Shown here: piece by piece, positions 35,457-43,418 of the stretch
How the letters are laid out: each line of letters begins with the position of its first letter
How positions within the stretch are numbered: position 1 is the stretch's first letter
From: CAIMUS01 sp046347625
GTDB lineage: Bacteria > Pseudomonadota > Gammaproteobacteria > Competibacterales > Competibacteraceae
Direction: 5' to 3'
DNA: 64,000 nt
NCBI GenBank assembly: GCA_046347625.1
Contig: JAXMFU010000002.1
Coordinates: 248,001 to 312,000, forward strand
The notes under the pieces: generated by a model
What the model saw: the letters and a program-made list of their open reading frames with translations, nothing else
Databases searched by the model: none
Told to the model about the DNA's origin: nothing
Program-made: the position numbers and the translations under genes

Positions 35457-35792
35457 ATGTCAGCCATCGATGTATTTACTGTCCGTGATCTGCGCCAGCG
35501 CTCGGGTGAACTGTTAAGGCACGCCGAGGCCGGTACCTTGGCGGTGATCACTGAACACGGACGGCCGGCGCTGCTGGCTATTCCCTTCGATCGGCATTTA
35601 CTGGAACACGGTGTCCACCGTGCATTAGCGCTGCATCTGCTTAGAGCCGGTCAGGAGAGCCTCGTGCAGGCGGCAAAGCTGGCGGATATGGCGCTGGAGG
35701 ATTTTCTGGATTTAATGAGCGCCGCCGGCATCGTGGCAGTAGACTACCCGCCCGAAGACCTTGAGCAGGAAATCAAAATCGCCTTGTCATGA
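35457..35792 (+). CDS. Fused Phd/YefM - UPF0175 antitoxin
   Basis: A 111-residue protein joining two antitoxin types. Residues 1-45 (VFTVRDLRQRSGELLRHAEA, LAVITEHGRPALLAIPFD) are Phd/YefM. Residues 50-108 (ALALHLLRAGQESLVQAAKL, ADMALEDFLDLMSAAGI) are UPF0175. UPF0175 antitoxins usually go with DUF3368 PIN toxins, and one overlaps immediately downstream by ATGA. The toxin partner is truncated. Confidence 0.85.
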   Translation: MSAIDVFTVRDLRQRSGELLRHAEAGTLAVITEHGRPALLAIPFDRHLLEHGVHRALALHLLRAGQESLVQAAKLADMALEDFLDLMSAAGIVAVDYPPEDLEQEIKIALS

Positions 35793-35920
35793 TTATCGTC
35801 GCTGACACCGGTCCACTCATCGCCCTAGCCCGGATACAGCACCTGTCCCTGCTCCAGCGACTATATGGCGAGGTACTCATTCCACCGGCAGTTCAGCACG
35901 AGCTGCCGGTACGCACAGCT
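35789..35920 (+). pseudogene. DUF3368 PIN-domain toxin gene, truncated
   Basis: The first 44 codons (MIIVADTGPLIALARIQHLS, GEVLIPPAVQHELPV) are a DUF3368-type PIN toxin with the first catalytic Asp (D6). At 35921 the gene meets the 28-bp repeat and then unrelated repeat DNA, in which the frame runs on to 36025. Family members are about 150 residues with three or four acidic residues; only the first part survives. The product cannot be an active nuclease. Confidence 0.88.
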
Positions 35921-35948
35921 ATAGAGGTGTTTTGGGAGAGTTCAAGGG
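35921..35948. repeat. 28-bp direct repeat, copy 2 (at the toxin breakpoint)
   Basis: Identical to 35344-35371 from the clpB promoter region. It starts exactly where the PIN toxin gene is cut off, so it marks a recombination junction. Confidence 0.92.
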
Positions 35949-35967
35949 GGTACCGCGAAGATTCCGG

Positions 35968-36210
35968 TGGGTCGGGTTACTGTGAAACTTCCCGTAGGTC
36001 GGGTTACCGTGAAAATCCCCTGTAGGTCGGGTTAGGCGCGCCCGCTAACGAGCCAGCAAATAGCAGAAACGTTACCGGCGCGCCGTAACCCGACATCGAG
36101 GCCGATTTTCATCGCCGGGGGTGCTTTTTTCTGAAAAGCATGACCAGTTAGACGCGCCCGCCACCAAGCCAGCCGATAGCAGGGACGTTACAGGCGCGTC
36201 GTAACCCGAC
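35968..36210. repeat. Repeat cluster with GTCGGGTTA / TAACCCGAC ends
   Basis: Three short GTCGGGTTA units (35971, 35999, 36026) lead into a 70-bp element bounded by GTCGGGTTAGGCGCGCC and its inverse (36077-36094). A second, diverged copy of that element follows (about 36149-36210). A single copy is at 43124-43200. The ends look like the inverted termini of a small mobile element without a gene. Confidence 0.78.
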
Positions 36211-36216
36211 AGCCAA

Positions 36217-36297
36217 GTAGGCGGGCACAGGATGTGCCCGACAGGTGAAGCGGAACCTGGATTGCGCTTCGCAAGCTCCGCTTCATCCAGGCTACGC
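36217..36297. repeat. Two further palindromic repeats
   Basis: A GTAGGCGGGCACAGGATG-type palindrome (36217-36245) is joined to an imperfect hairpin with arms near CCTGGAT and ATCCAGG (36246-36297). No gene is seen between 36026 and 36311. Confidence 0.7.
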
Positions 36298-36311
36298 CGG
36301 CTGATAAGGGG

Positions 36312-37088
36312 TTAAATGCTGATATCCATTGGAAGGGGCTCCCCATGTAATTCCGCATGAGTAGTGCCAAACGAAGGGTTGTACATTCTCGCATATTTCA
36401 TGGGCACTGACGGAATGCGGAATTTAGCAGTATGCTTTTTGCCGAAGACATCCTCAACACAAACTTTGATGGGAACGGAGCCATTCCGTGGACTCGGAAA
36501 GCAACCGCCCCAACTGTCGGGTTGCTCAAAGTATACGACGCCAGCGGTGGATTGGCCGACCTGGAGGTAAGTAGTGGTATTGCCGAGCAACAAGGTGCTC
36601 CGTTGAGTAAGAAACGGAAAAACTTTGATCTTATCACCGATGGCAACTTGGAAATCAGACAAGGCCACAGCTTGATTGCGAAGCCAAAACCATCCGATCG
36701 AATAACGGAGCCATCGAAAGCTGAACGGCTGAAGATGCCAGTGATAGCCGACCGACACATTCTCGATGTTCGAAGCGGCAGAACCAACATTTACAATGGC
36801 CAAGTAAAGCGCAATACCTGTGCGATGAGCCTCATAATCTCCATGCACTTTGCCAATCGGAAATGTGCAACAGAAAGTCGGGCCATCGATCAAACTCAGG
36901 CGAAACTTCGGCTTGCGGCGAAGCGCAGAGAAAATACCACTGACCCAACCGAAAGCAATGGTCACGATAAAAATGGCAAGGCTTACAACTCCTTGGTTCT
37001 CGTTCGACCATTTACTGATCTGCGCATAGAAATTTATAAGAAGATCAAACACGTAAAAAATGATCCAATAATCTGGATTTACCTTCAC
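36312..37088 (-). CDS. Hypothetical membrane-anchored protein
   Basis: A 258-residue protein read from a GTG at 37088. Two hydrophobic segments open it (YWIIFYVFDLLINFY, and GVVSLAIFIVTIAFGWVSGI), followed by a soluble domain rich in beta-strand-like patches (GIALYLAIVNVGSAASNIEN, VCVEDVFGKKHTAKFRIP). That domain may be immunoglobulin-like. No family is recognised. It is AT-rich relative to its neighbours and lies within the insert between clpB and pgeF. Confidence 0.65.
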   Translation of the reverse strand: MKVNPDYWIIFYVFDLLINFYAQISKWSNENQGVVSLAIFIVTIAFGWVSGIFSALRRKPKFRLSLIDGPTFCCTFPIGKVHGDYEAHRTGIALYLAIVNVGSAASNIENVSVGYHWHLQPFSFRWLRYSIGWFWLRNQAVALSDFQVAIGDKIKVFPFLTQRSTLLLGNTTTYLQVGQSTAGVVYFEQPDSWGGCFPSPRNGSVPIKVCVEDVFGKKHTAKFRIPSVPMKYARMYNPSFGTTHAELHGEPLPMDISI

Positions 37089-37112
37089 CCTTGACCTTTT
37101 TACCTTTATTTT

Positions 37113-37382
37113 TTACTCTTCGTGCAGTTTTTCGATGACCCATTCCCGAATCAACGTCTCCTGATCAACCTTCCTAGCTTCAGCTATACGCTTAACCGCT
37201 TCAGCTTCTTGCGGTTGTAGATAGATTTTCATAATGGTTTTTAACTCTCGCTCAAAGACGGGATTTTTGACCTCTTCCAACTGATCCTCAAAATCAGTTA
37301 AGTCATGGGTATCCCAAAATTTAGCGAGTTCTTCGATTGAATCAGTTTGAGGAAGTTTTTGCGCCTTCATCGTCTTTGCCAT
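37113..37382 (-). CDS. brnA: BrnA / CopG-like antitoxin
   Basis: An 89-residue protein. The N-terminal IEELAKFWDTHDLTDFEDQL is the BrnA/CopG-type toxin-binding segment. The C-terminal IYLQPQEAEAVKRIAEARKV followed by DQETLIREWVIEKL is a ribbon-helix-helix DNA-binding domain. It overlaps the upstream BrnT-like gene by 16 bp, in the toxin-first order usual for BrnTA. Confidence 0.82.
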   Translation of the reverse strand: MAKTMKAQKLPQTDSIEELAKFWDTHDLTDFEDQLEEVKNPVFERELKTIMKIYLQPQEAEAVKRIAEARKVDQETLIREWVIEKLHEE

Positions 37383-37651
37383 TGCTGAAATCGCCGCTTT
37401 TCTTTCTGGGTCATCGTTCGTGCAGTGACAGGATAGCCTTTACCGTCAGGTAATTGTATTATTACACAGAACAAGTAACGACCTGAGGCTGTTTGACCGA
37501 GAATATAGTAGACTGGATTTACACCTTCCGATTTTGCACGTTGTACCAGCGGCCGATTGAAACATACTTCTTCGACCTCTTCGGGGATGATCCGATGACG
37601 TGCAATGTGCTCAAGGCGATCTTCTGACCATATAAGCTCATAAATCCTCAT
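37367..37651 (-). CDS. brnT: BrnT-like toxin (RelE-fold)
   Basis: A 94-residue protein from the ATG at 37651: MRIYELIWSEDRLEHIARHR, IIPEEVEEVCFNRPLVQR, YYILGQTASGRYLFCVII and a C-terminal basic RTMTQKEKRRFQ. The small beta-rich layout with the IxxEEVEE helix fits the BrnT family of ribonuclease toxins. A longer frame to 37738 runs into intergenic repeat and was not used. It is paired with the RHH antitoxin downstream. Confidence 0.8.
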   Translation of the reverse strand: MRIYELIWSEDRLEHIARHRIIPEEVEEVCFNRPLVQRAKSEGVNPVYYILGQTASGRYLFCVIIQLPDGKGYPVTARTMTQKEKRRFQQWQRR

Positions 37652-37726
37652 GGAGTTGATTATACAGTAATTCCTGGTTGGGCAATAACACAGTGTTGCC
37701 CGACGTTTTCCCTGCTTGCGGCGCTG

Positions 37727-37758
37727 CCTGTCGGACACATCCTATGCCCGGTCCTACC
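37727..37758. repeat. Palindromic repeat, GTCGGACACATCC type
   Basis: An imperfect copy of the GTCGGGCAC / GTGCCCGAC family, between the brnT leader and the pgeF 3' end. It could end the pgeF transcript. Confidence 0.65.
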
Positions 37759-37797
37759 CGGTTACACCGGCTTTTTCATAACAGCTTGGTACTCGTG

Positions 37798-38553
37798 TTA
37801 ATCCGCCAGCCAAATCAAACTCGCCATTCGCCCGGTTCGCCCATCGCGGCGATAGGAAAAGAAGCGCTCCGACTCGCTGAAGGTACACCAGCCACCACCG
37901 TAAATAGTGTCGATCCCTAATGAGCGTAATTGCCGGCGGGCCAGTTCGTAAATGTCCGCCAGCCAGCGACCCGCCGGTGAGGGTTGGAAACAAGCACTGT
38001 TGCCAGGATCGAGTTCCAGAAAAGTCTGCCGTACCTCCGGGCCGACCTCGAACGCCGGCGGACCGATAGCCGGTCCCAGCCAAGCCATGATTTCGCTCGA
38101 GGTGCAGTCCATACACTTGACCGTAGCGCCGATAATATCGCCGGCCAGTCCGCGCCAGCCGCCGTGCGCAATCGCTACACAACTACCGGCCCGGTCGCAG
38201 AACAGAATCGGTAGACAATCGGCGGTCATCACTACACATACCGGTCCTGCCTGCCGGGTATAGGCGGCGTCGGCTGTCACCGGTGCCGCATTCTGCTCCG
38301 CTGCCACCACGTGATTGCCATGTACCTGATTCAGCCAGAACGGTTCCGCCGGCAATTCTAGCACGTCATGCAAGCGTCGACGGTTGGCGGCTACGCATTC
38401 GGGCGCGTCGCCCACATGATCGCCTGGATTCAGACTGTCGTAAGGGGGTGGGCTGACGCCGCCCAGGCGGGTGGTGGACACAGCCCGTACCCGACTGGGT
38501 GCCGGCCAGTCGGGCAGGATCAGAGAATTCCTCAACTCGGTCAGGTCGGCCAT
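37798..38553 (-). CDS. pgeF: Peptidoglycan editing factor PgeF (YfiH-type)
   Basis: A 251-residue laccase-fold protein that removes wrongly inserted L-Ser from peptidoglycan precursors; older annotations call it polyphenol oxidase. The metal ligands are H78 (NQVHGNH), C113 (TADCLP) and H130 (IAHGGWRG). I chose the ATG at 38553 for its AAAGG spacing. In many gammaproteobacteria it lies next to clpB; here 2.5 kb of accessory DNA intervenes. Confidence 0.95.
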   Translation of the reverse strand: MADLTELRNSLILPDWPAPSRVRAVSTTRLGGVSPPPYDSLNPGDHVGDAPECVAANRRRLHDVLELPAEPFWLNQVHGNHVVAAEQNAAPVTADAAYTRQAGPVCVVMTADCLPILFCDRAGSCVAIAHGGWRGLAGDIIGATVKCMDCTSSEIMAWLGPAIGPPAFEVGPEVRQTFLELDPGNSACFQPSPAGRWLADIYELARRQLRSLGIDTIYGGGWCTFSESERFFSYRRDGRTGRMASLIWLAD

Positions 38554-38614
38554 CAGCATCCTTTATCAACTCCCTGATGCACGGGGAAAGGGTTACGAGG
38601 TGAGTTTCCGCGCC

Positions 38615-39991
38615 TTAGAATAAAAACCAGGCTAACAGATAAAGCGTATTGTTATCGTCCGCATTCCTGCCGTCACCATCGTAATTAGAATTGCGGCCAT
38701 TGAATTTGTTATAGATCACGTATTGCAATGAGAAACGGGCATTGGCCCAGGGCGCCAGCCATGAACCCGGCTTGCCAAATGGAGTATAATCCAGTTCCAT
38801 AACCCAGCCACTGCTGTCCGGATTACCATTGGCACTGCCGGAAACAGGACCGGGCTGATAAAGACCGGTATCCTGGGAGCCGGTCGTATTGAAATAACTT
38901 AAGGTACCGGTATAGGTTTGAAGATAGGTATAGTATAGATTGGCGTTGAAGGTATTCAGGTTATCGTTGCGATGCTCGGAATTTCCCAGCTTATAGCTGG
39001 CGGATAGATCTTGATTCTCATGGATATACGTCGCATTGAGGCCGAAGATATGATCTTTGGAGCCGATGTACTGGTAGGTGGTGTCGAAACCGAGATCCGT
39101 ATAATGATCATTGCCGGTACTGTTGTCCCAGCCGGGATTGCCACGGGCGTAAAGACCATAAGTCCCTATTGAGAAACGCTGGCCGGACCATTCGTGTTGC
39201 AAGGCCAGGCGCCAATACGGAGCCAGGCTGTCGATTTGAAATGAACCCAGATTGGAAGTACCCAACCGGTTCAGTGTCGAATTCGACAGCGAGTGATACG
39301 CACCCGCTTCCGTATAGAGGAGTTCGTTCCACATGGCGTAGGCGGTTACGCCCAATACCTGTTGTGCTACATTGGCGATTAACGGGCTGGCCGCCGGCGT
39401 TGGCGCTACAGCGGAACTGGCGTAGGGAAATCCCCAGGCCGGCGTGGAATTCCAGAGATCTTGAACCGTTGGGTCATTGTTGACGGTAATCCCATAAACC
39501 AGTCTGGTATCGCCGAGCGTGGCATCGCTGGCAAAGCGTATATCGAGATCGTCCCAGGAGGTTTGTTCAGCCACACCGTCGTAAGTCACCTGAGCAAAGG
39601 CGCCGAGTTTATCCACGATCTTACCAGCATAGAATCCGCTTACCTGATCCAACTGGATATTGTTGTTGGCGCTGAAATCCTTGGTGTCACCCGCCTGCTG
39701 TCCTTTCTTGGTCCAGGTGTAGGAGGGACCTAATATCATCCCGGCGAGGGGTAGCAACGGCGCATCCGGCCGACCCCAGACGTAGCCATACAGCTTGAAT
39801 TTCTGACCGAACGGTGTCAGGGCCGGCCCAAATGCCTGAGTATGGCATTGTGAACAATCGATACCCAACTGACGGGCAAAACTGGGTACGGCCCTGGCGG
39901 TAGGAGCCGCCAGGAAGACAATGATGGGCAGCATTAATAAGCAACTGAGCGTCAGAAATGATCTTTTTTGTGAAAGGGCGAAATGCTTCAT
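38615..39991 (-). CDS. Outer-membrane monoheme cytochrome-porin (Cyc2-like)
   Basis: A 458-residue exported protein. The signal peptide (MKHFALSQKRSFLTLSCLLM..., cleaved after TARA near 34) is followed by AVPSFARQLGIDCSQCH, one heme c site at 46-50. The rest alternates polar and aromatic residues as a beta-barrel does and ends in LYLLAWFLF, with the terminal Phe of outer-membrane proteins. The AxPxFAR heme segment fused to a barrel is the plan of Cyc2-type cytochrome-porins, used for electron transfer across the outer membrane. Whether it oxidises iron or acts otherwise is unknown. The ATG at 39991 has GGAGG upstream. Confidence 0.8.
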   Translation of the reverse strand: MKHFALSQKRSFLTLSCLLMLPIIVFLAAPTARAVPSFARQLGIDCSQCHTQAFGPALTPFGQKFKLYGYVWGRPDAPLLPLAGMILGPSYTWTKKGQQAGDTKDFSANNNIQLDQVSGFYAGKIVDKLGAFAQVTYDGVAEQTSWDDLDIRFASDATLGDTRLVYGITVNNDPTVQDLWNSTPAWGFPYASSAVAPTPAASPLIANVAQQVLGVTAYAMWNELLYTEAGAYHSLSNSTLNRLGTSNLGSFQIDSLAPYWRLALQHEWSGQRFSIGTYGLYARGNPGWDNSTGNDHYTDLGFDTTYQYIGSKDHIFGLNATYIHENQDLSASYKLGNSEHRNDNLNTFNANLYYTYLQTYTGTLSYFNTTGSQDTGLYQPGPVSGSANGNPDSSGWVMELDYTPFGKPGSWLAPWANARFSLQYVIYNKFNGRNSNYDGDGRNADDNNTLYLLAWFLF

Positions 39992-40114
39992 AGCTGGAGC
40001 CTCCCTGAGAGACTGATGGCAATGGATTCGGGACGTTATGGAGAATGCTTGCATTCGTAGAATTATTTTAATTCTAAACGGGTGTTGCAGACTATTGGTA
40101 TACCAGTCTCTTTA

Positions 40115-40128
40115 TTGCCATAGATCAA
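40115..40128 (-). promoter_or_regulatory. Possible FNR/Anr-like box upstream of the cytochrome-porin
   Basis: The minus strand reads TTGATCTATGGCAA, matching 8 of the 10 defined bases of TTGATnnnnATCAA, about 124 bp before the ATG at 39991 in an AT-rich leader. If real it would tie the gene to oxygen limitation. Confidence 0.35.
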
Positions 40129-40160
40129 TGCATTTAAAATAAAATAGTGTTATATATTTC

Positions 40161-40182
40161 GAGTGGTTGTTTTCAACCACTC
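40161..40182 (-). terminator. Hairpin after the TIGR03118 gene
   Basis: Perfect 9-bp arms (GAGTGGTTG and its complement) around four bases, 26 bp past the stop at 40208. Only an AT-rich tail follows, no T-run, so this is a weak or alternative terminator. Confidence 0.5.
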
Positions 40183-40207
40183 TGACTCATAACTTTTTAT
40201 GGTGAAG

Positions 40208-40389
40208 TCACTGCGCTTCCAGCTTGCCGAAGAGACCATTCTTTTCGTCGTTAATCCCGGCAGTAAAGAAGAGTTCGTTGGTTTTGCCGGCATTACTTCC
40301 ATTACCAAAGGTCAATGCCCAGAGACCATCGATCTCGATGGGATTGCCGTTGCTATCCTTAAGCTGGCCGAGGGATCTGCCGGTGCCGG
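40208..40389 (-). pseudogene. C-terminal part of the IS-split TIGR03118 gene
   Basis: Encodes ...GTGRSLGQLKDSNGNPIEID, GLWALTFGNGSNAGKTNELF and the end FTAGINDEKNGLFGKLEAQ, the typical end of TIGR03118 proteins. It is separated from its N-terminal part (42008-42969) by the insertion sequence at 40398-41999. Removing the IS and one 8-bp target copy restores RIDAFDPGTGRSLGQLKD in frame. Confidence 0.93.
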
Positions 40390-40397
40390 GATCAAAA
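40390..40397. repeat. 8-bp target-site duplication, left copy
   Basis: GATCAAAA lies directly outside the left terminal inverted repeat of the insertion sequence and is repeated at 42000-42007. Confidence 0.92.
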
Positions 40398-41999
40398 GGG
40401 AGCATTCCCAAAAAGTTGGTTCAAGCGGCAAGAGGTAGAGTGGGAAAAAATGCTAGCTTTTTCAATAGCTCCCACCGACCAGCTTTATAGTAAGAACGTA
40501 ACATCAGCATCTCCTGAGCGGTCTCTTCGTACCAGAACATGCCCGCCCCTTTGAGGCGCAGATTGACCACCCGCCGAATCGCACTCTCCACCGCCCCACT
40601 GCCAATGGGTAAGTGGTTTGCCTTTAACTTGGCATAGTTCAAGCGATGGCGGTTGTGATGAAAGTAACGGTACTCCCGTTGCAACACTGGGCTGCGCTTG
40701 CGCCGACACACCGCCGTGAGCGCGTCGAGGACCTGGCCCAGGTACCCTGTCAATAACCGCTGGCGCTGGGTCTTAATCCACGCGCGACGATAACCCTCGG
40801 TCCAGGCTGCTTGGGCGTTGGCTACTATCCCCAGGTGTTCCACCACATGATAGAAGTCCACCACCTCATACACCTGCTCGGCCCGTAAGCCGCAGTCCGC
40901 GACCAACTCGGCCACCCGCTTCCAGATCCACCGCGCCCCGTCGGCAATCACCACCAGGGTATCGGCTTGCCCCACCCCTAACCGGCTCAAGTAATAGCGG
41001 ATCAAGGCAAACACGGCCTCCGGGCCTCGCAAGGTGCCATCCAACCAGGGACACTCCCGTCGGTCGGCACGGCCTTCCTTATCCACCACATAGATCACCA
41101 TCAGCTTCGGTTCCCGCCAGTCGGTGGTATAGCGATGCCGTCGCTTGGCCGTCTTTCGACCGCGTTTGGGTTTTCGAATCCGCAACCGGCCTCCATCCAG
41201 CGACAGCACCACCCGCCGACCGGCCAACGTCTCTCCCACCGGCCAATGCCCGGCCTCATAGGTCTGCCGCGCCCGTTGCGCCAGCCGCCGGCTCAGGGTG
41301 CGCACTGTCTTGATATCCAACTCCTTGCCTTGACTGACCAGGGCCTGCTGCGCCTCCGCCAGCGACCCCAGCGCCGTCACCATCAAGCCGACGTCCGCCG
41401 CTAACCCGGGGGTCGAGCGATCGTAAATCCCTAACACCACCAAGCCCGGATAGCAGCCCTTCGGCCGTTTCCGCCCCCGCGCCGGGCGGCGACTAAAGTA
41501 ACGGGCCTTCACCTTGACCGCGTGGCCAGAGGTACACCGCAACTCGACCTCGCGCCAGCCCACGCTGTGTAACTTCTTCGGATACGCCTTCACCAGGGCC
41601 TCCTCCTCGGTCCGTAGCTCAGTGGAACACAAGGCGACTTGCACCTGAACCGCCACCAGCAAGTCACTTAACTGGCTACTCAACCCCTGCGCCTCGCGTT
41701 CGAGCGCTTCTAGTCCGTTGACATCCAGCACACCGCGGGTCCGTTGCCCCAGTGCCTCCAACTGGGCTTGTACGACTTGTATTTGCGTGCGGATCGCTTC
41801 AAGATGTTCACAGCCTGGATTGTCCATGGGGGTCTCCTCAAGGTTGTTTCCCTCATTCCAGCACAACCTTAGACGATCCAGGCTGCTTCCGGCAACTGTC
41901 TGTGTTTCTCCATGCCCTCGCTGGCGGAGTAACCCGAGTCCAACCGCTGTCAGCTTCCGTACCCTAACATAAAAAAACCAACAAAATGGGAATGCTCCC
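40398..41999 (-). mobile_element. Complete ISKra4-like insertion sequence (1602 bp)
   Basis: Terminal inverted repeats of 24 bp match at 20 positions: 40398-40421 and 41976-41999, both starting GGGAGCATTCCCA from the outside. Eight-bp target duplications flank them. One transposase gene fills the element. The intact ends, target duplication and open transposase frame indicate recent insertion into the TIGR03118 gene. Confidence 0.93.
40421..41827 (-). CDS. ISKra4 family transposase
   Basis: A 468-residue DDE transposase. Acidic residues lie in VLSLDGGRLRIRKPKRGRK, in LVVIADGARWIWKRV and in IGSGAVESAIRRVVNLRLKG. The first 90 residues are a coiled coil (EAIRTQIQVVQAQLEALGQR). The ATG at 41827 has GAGGAG upstream; a longer frame reaches 41866. 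The stop falls at the inner edge of the left terminal repeat. It should be active if expressed. Confidence 0.92.
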   Translation of the reverse strand: MDNPGCEHLEAIRTQIQVVQAQLEALGQRTRGVLDVNGLEALEREAQGLSSQLSDLLVAVQVQVALCSTELRTEEEALVKAYPKKLHSVGWREVELRCTSGHAVKVKARYFSRRPARGRKRPKGCYPGLVVLGIYDRSTPGLAADVGLMVTALGSLAEAQQALVSQGKELDIKTVRTLSRRLAQRARQTYEAGHWPVGETLAGRRVVLSLDGGRLRIRKPKRGRKTAKRRHRYTTDWREPKLMVIYVVDKEGRADRRECPWLDGTLRGPEAVFALIRYYLSRLGVGQADTLVVIADGARWIWKRVAELVADCGLRAEQVYEVVDFYHVVEHLGIVANAQAAWTEGYRRAWIKTQRQRLLTGYLGQVLDALTAVCRRKRSPVLQREYRYFHHNRHRLNYAKLKANHLPIGSGAVESAIRRVVNLRLKGAGMFWYEETAQEMLMLRSYYKAGRWELLKKLAFFPTLPLAA

Positions 42000-42007
42000 G
42001 ATCAAAA
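42000..42007. repeat. 8-bp target-site duplication, right copy
   Basis: GATCAAAA, the partner of 40390-40397, directly outside the right terminal repeat. Confidence 0.92.
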
Positions 42008-42969
42008 GCATCGATCCTGCCATCACCAAAATTGCCGACCAGTAAGGCATTACTGAACCGGCCGAAATTGCCGGGGGCTAATGCCAATCCCCAAGGGGAG
42101 TTGAGGTTGCCTTGGGAAACGAGACGTTGCAGCAAATTGCCGTCTTCATCGAAGACATCGACGAAGCCATTACCCGGGCCTGCCTCATCGTCATGGTTGT
42201 CAGGCTGCTGTTGCTTGGCATAGGTGACATAGAGTTTCCCATTTATATCCTGGACGTTGAAGGGGGCAAAGCCGCTGGGAATGTTTGGATCAGTGAAGGA
42301 AGTTATGGGATCGAAGTCGCTGTCGAACATTTCTATGGCCCCGACTTTGAAATTAGCCGCGTACAGGCGGGAGCCATTACTGCTGATCGCCAAGCCTTTG
42401 TAGACGGCATTAGGGTTGGAGAAGGTGAGAATGGCGCTGGTCGGGTTTACATCGGAATTGAACCCGGAGAGGGTGCCGTCTTCCGTGGCGAAAATGAAAC
42501 GACTCGGACCGGAGTTACCCGTAGCTGGATCCCTTATCACAAAGCCGGATGTGCCGTTGAATACCTGCCCTGTGGGCGTCGCTCGAGTTCCTGTCGGACT
42601 CCCTGTGGGTAGTGGGATGGTAACTACCAGCGGTGAGGCTGGTGACAGTGGGAATGGCTGACCGGCGCCATTATAAAGGGTGGAGATACCTGTCCCGTTG
42701 TCGGAAACCCAGAAGGGCCCGGTAGGACTGAAGGATATACCCCAGGGATTAACTAAATTGCGGTCGGTGTAAGCGGCAGAAACGGCGCCGTCGGAGACCA
42801 GGTTAGTCTGCCGATAAGACGTAGATTCCGTCGAAGTTCCGCCGCCATCGCCATTACCGCCGCCGCCACCACCACCGCACGATAACAGGAAAAAGCTGCT
42901 AAGCATTAATACGAGGGTACCCACTGCAATCAGTGGGCGTTTACAGAAAAATCGGTAGATGGTAGTCAT
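42008..42969 (-). pseudogene. N-terminal part of the IS-split TIGR03118 lipoprotein gene
   Basis: From the ATG at 42969 (AGGAGG nine bases upstream) the protein has a lipoprotein signal (LIAVGTLVLMLSSFFLLSC, then a Gly run). It then has repeated propeller-like segments (NLVNPWGISFSPTGPFWVSD, GLAISSNGSRLYAANFK, LNSPWGLALAPGNFG). It ends at RIDAF, where the IS begins; the frame then runs into the IS and stops at 41950. TIGR03118 proteins are exported predicted beta-propellers of unknown role. The truncated product lacks roughly the last 15 percent. Confidence 0.92.
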
Positions 42970-43123
42970 TAAGTTCTTCCTCCTTAACCGGCGATGGGAA
43001 ATTACACGTCTCAAAGCAGAGTCCGTATGGTCTCATGCTGCTGCGGATGAGTGATACCCTGTAGGGAATACCTAACGAGTCATGCTTTTTAAAAAAGCCG
43101 TCCCGGCGATGAAACTCGGCTCC

Positions 43124-43200
43124 CTGTCGGGTTACGACGCGCCCGTCATTTCGTGGCAAGTGGCTACCTGGGTGACAGGCGCGTCTAACCCGACCTACGG
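43124..43200. repeat. Single copy of the GTCGGGTTA...TAACCCGAC element
   Basis: Ends GTCGGGTTACGACGCGCC and GGCGCGTCTAACCCGAC enclose a variable middle, as at 36023-36094. No gene is seen between 42970 and 43418. Confidence 0.78.
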
Positions 43201-43418
43201 GAGGATTTTCACGGCCCCTAAAAGCGTGAAACCGGCTAATGATCTGTTACGGTTATCAGGTCCGTTTTCACGGGATGTACACAGCAGCAAACTTATCCTA
43301 AGTTGCATTCCGTCGGTGGTCAATATGAAATATCTTTACAATAGGATGTAATTTTTAGCCCATTATCAAGCTTGCGCTTACAGGCGATTCCAGCGGTATT
43401 AGATCTTTCCCGGTGCCG

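Noticed and set aside
36432..37094. 220-codon forward frame opposite the hypothetical membrane protein
   Set aside because: The minus-strand frame has two clean membrane helices and a normal composition; the forward one does not.
40199..40438. 79-codon forward frame left of the insertion sequence
   Set aside because: It is antisense to the C-terminal part of the split TIGR03118 gene.
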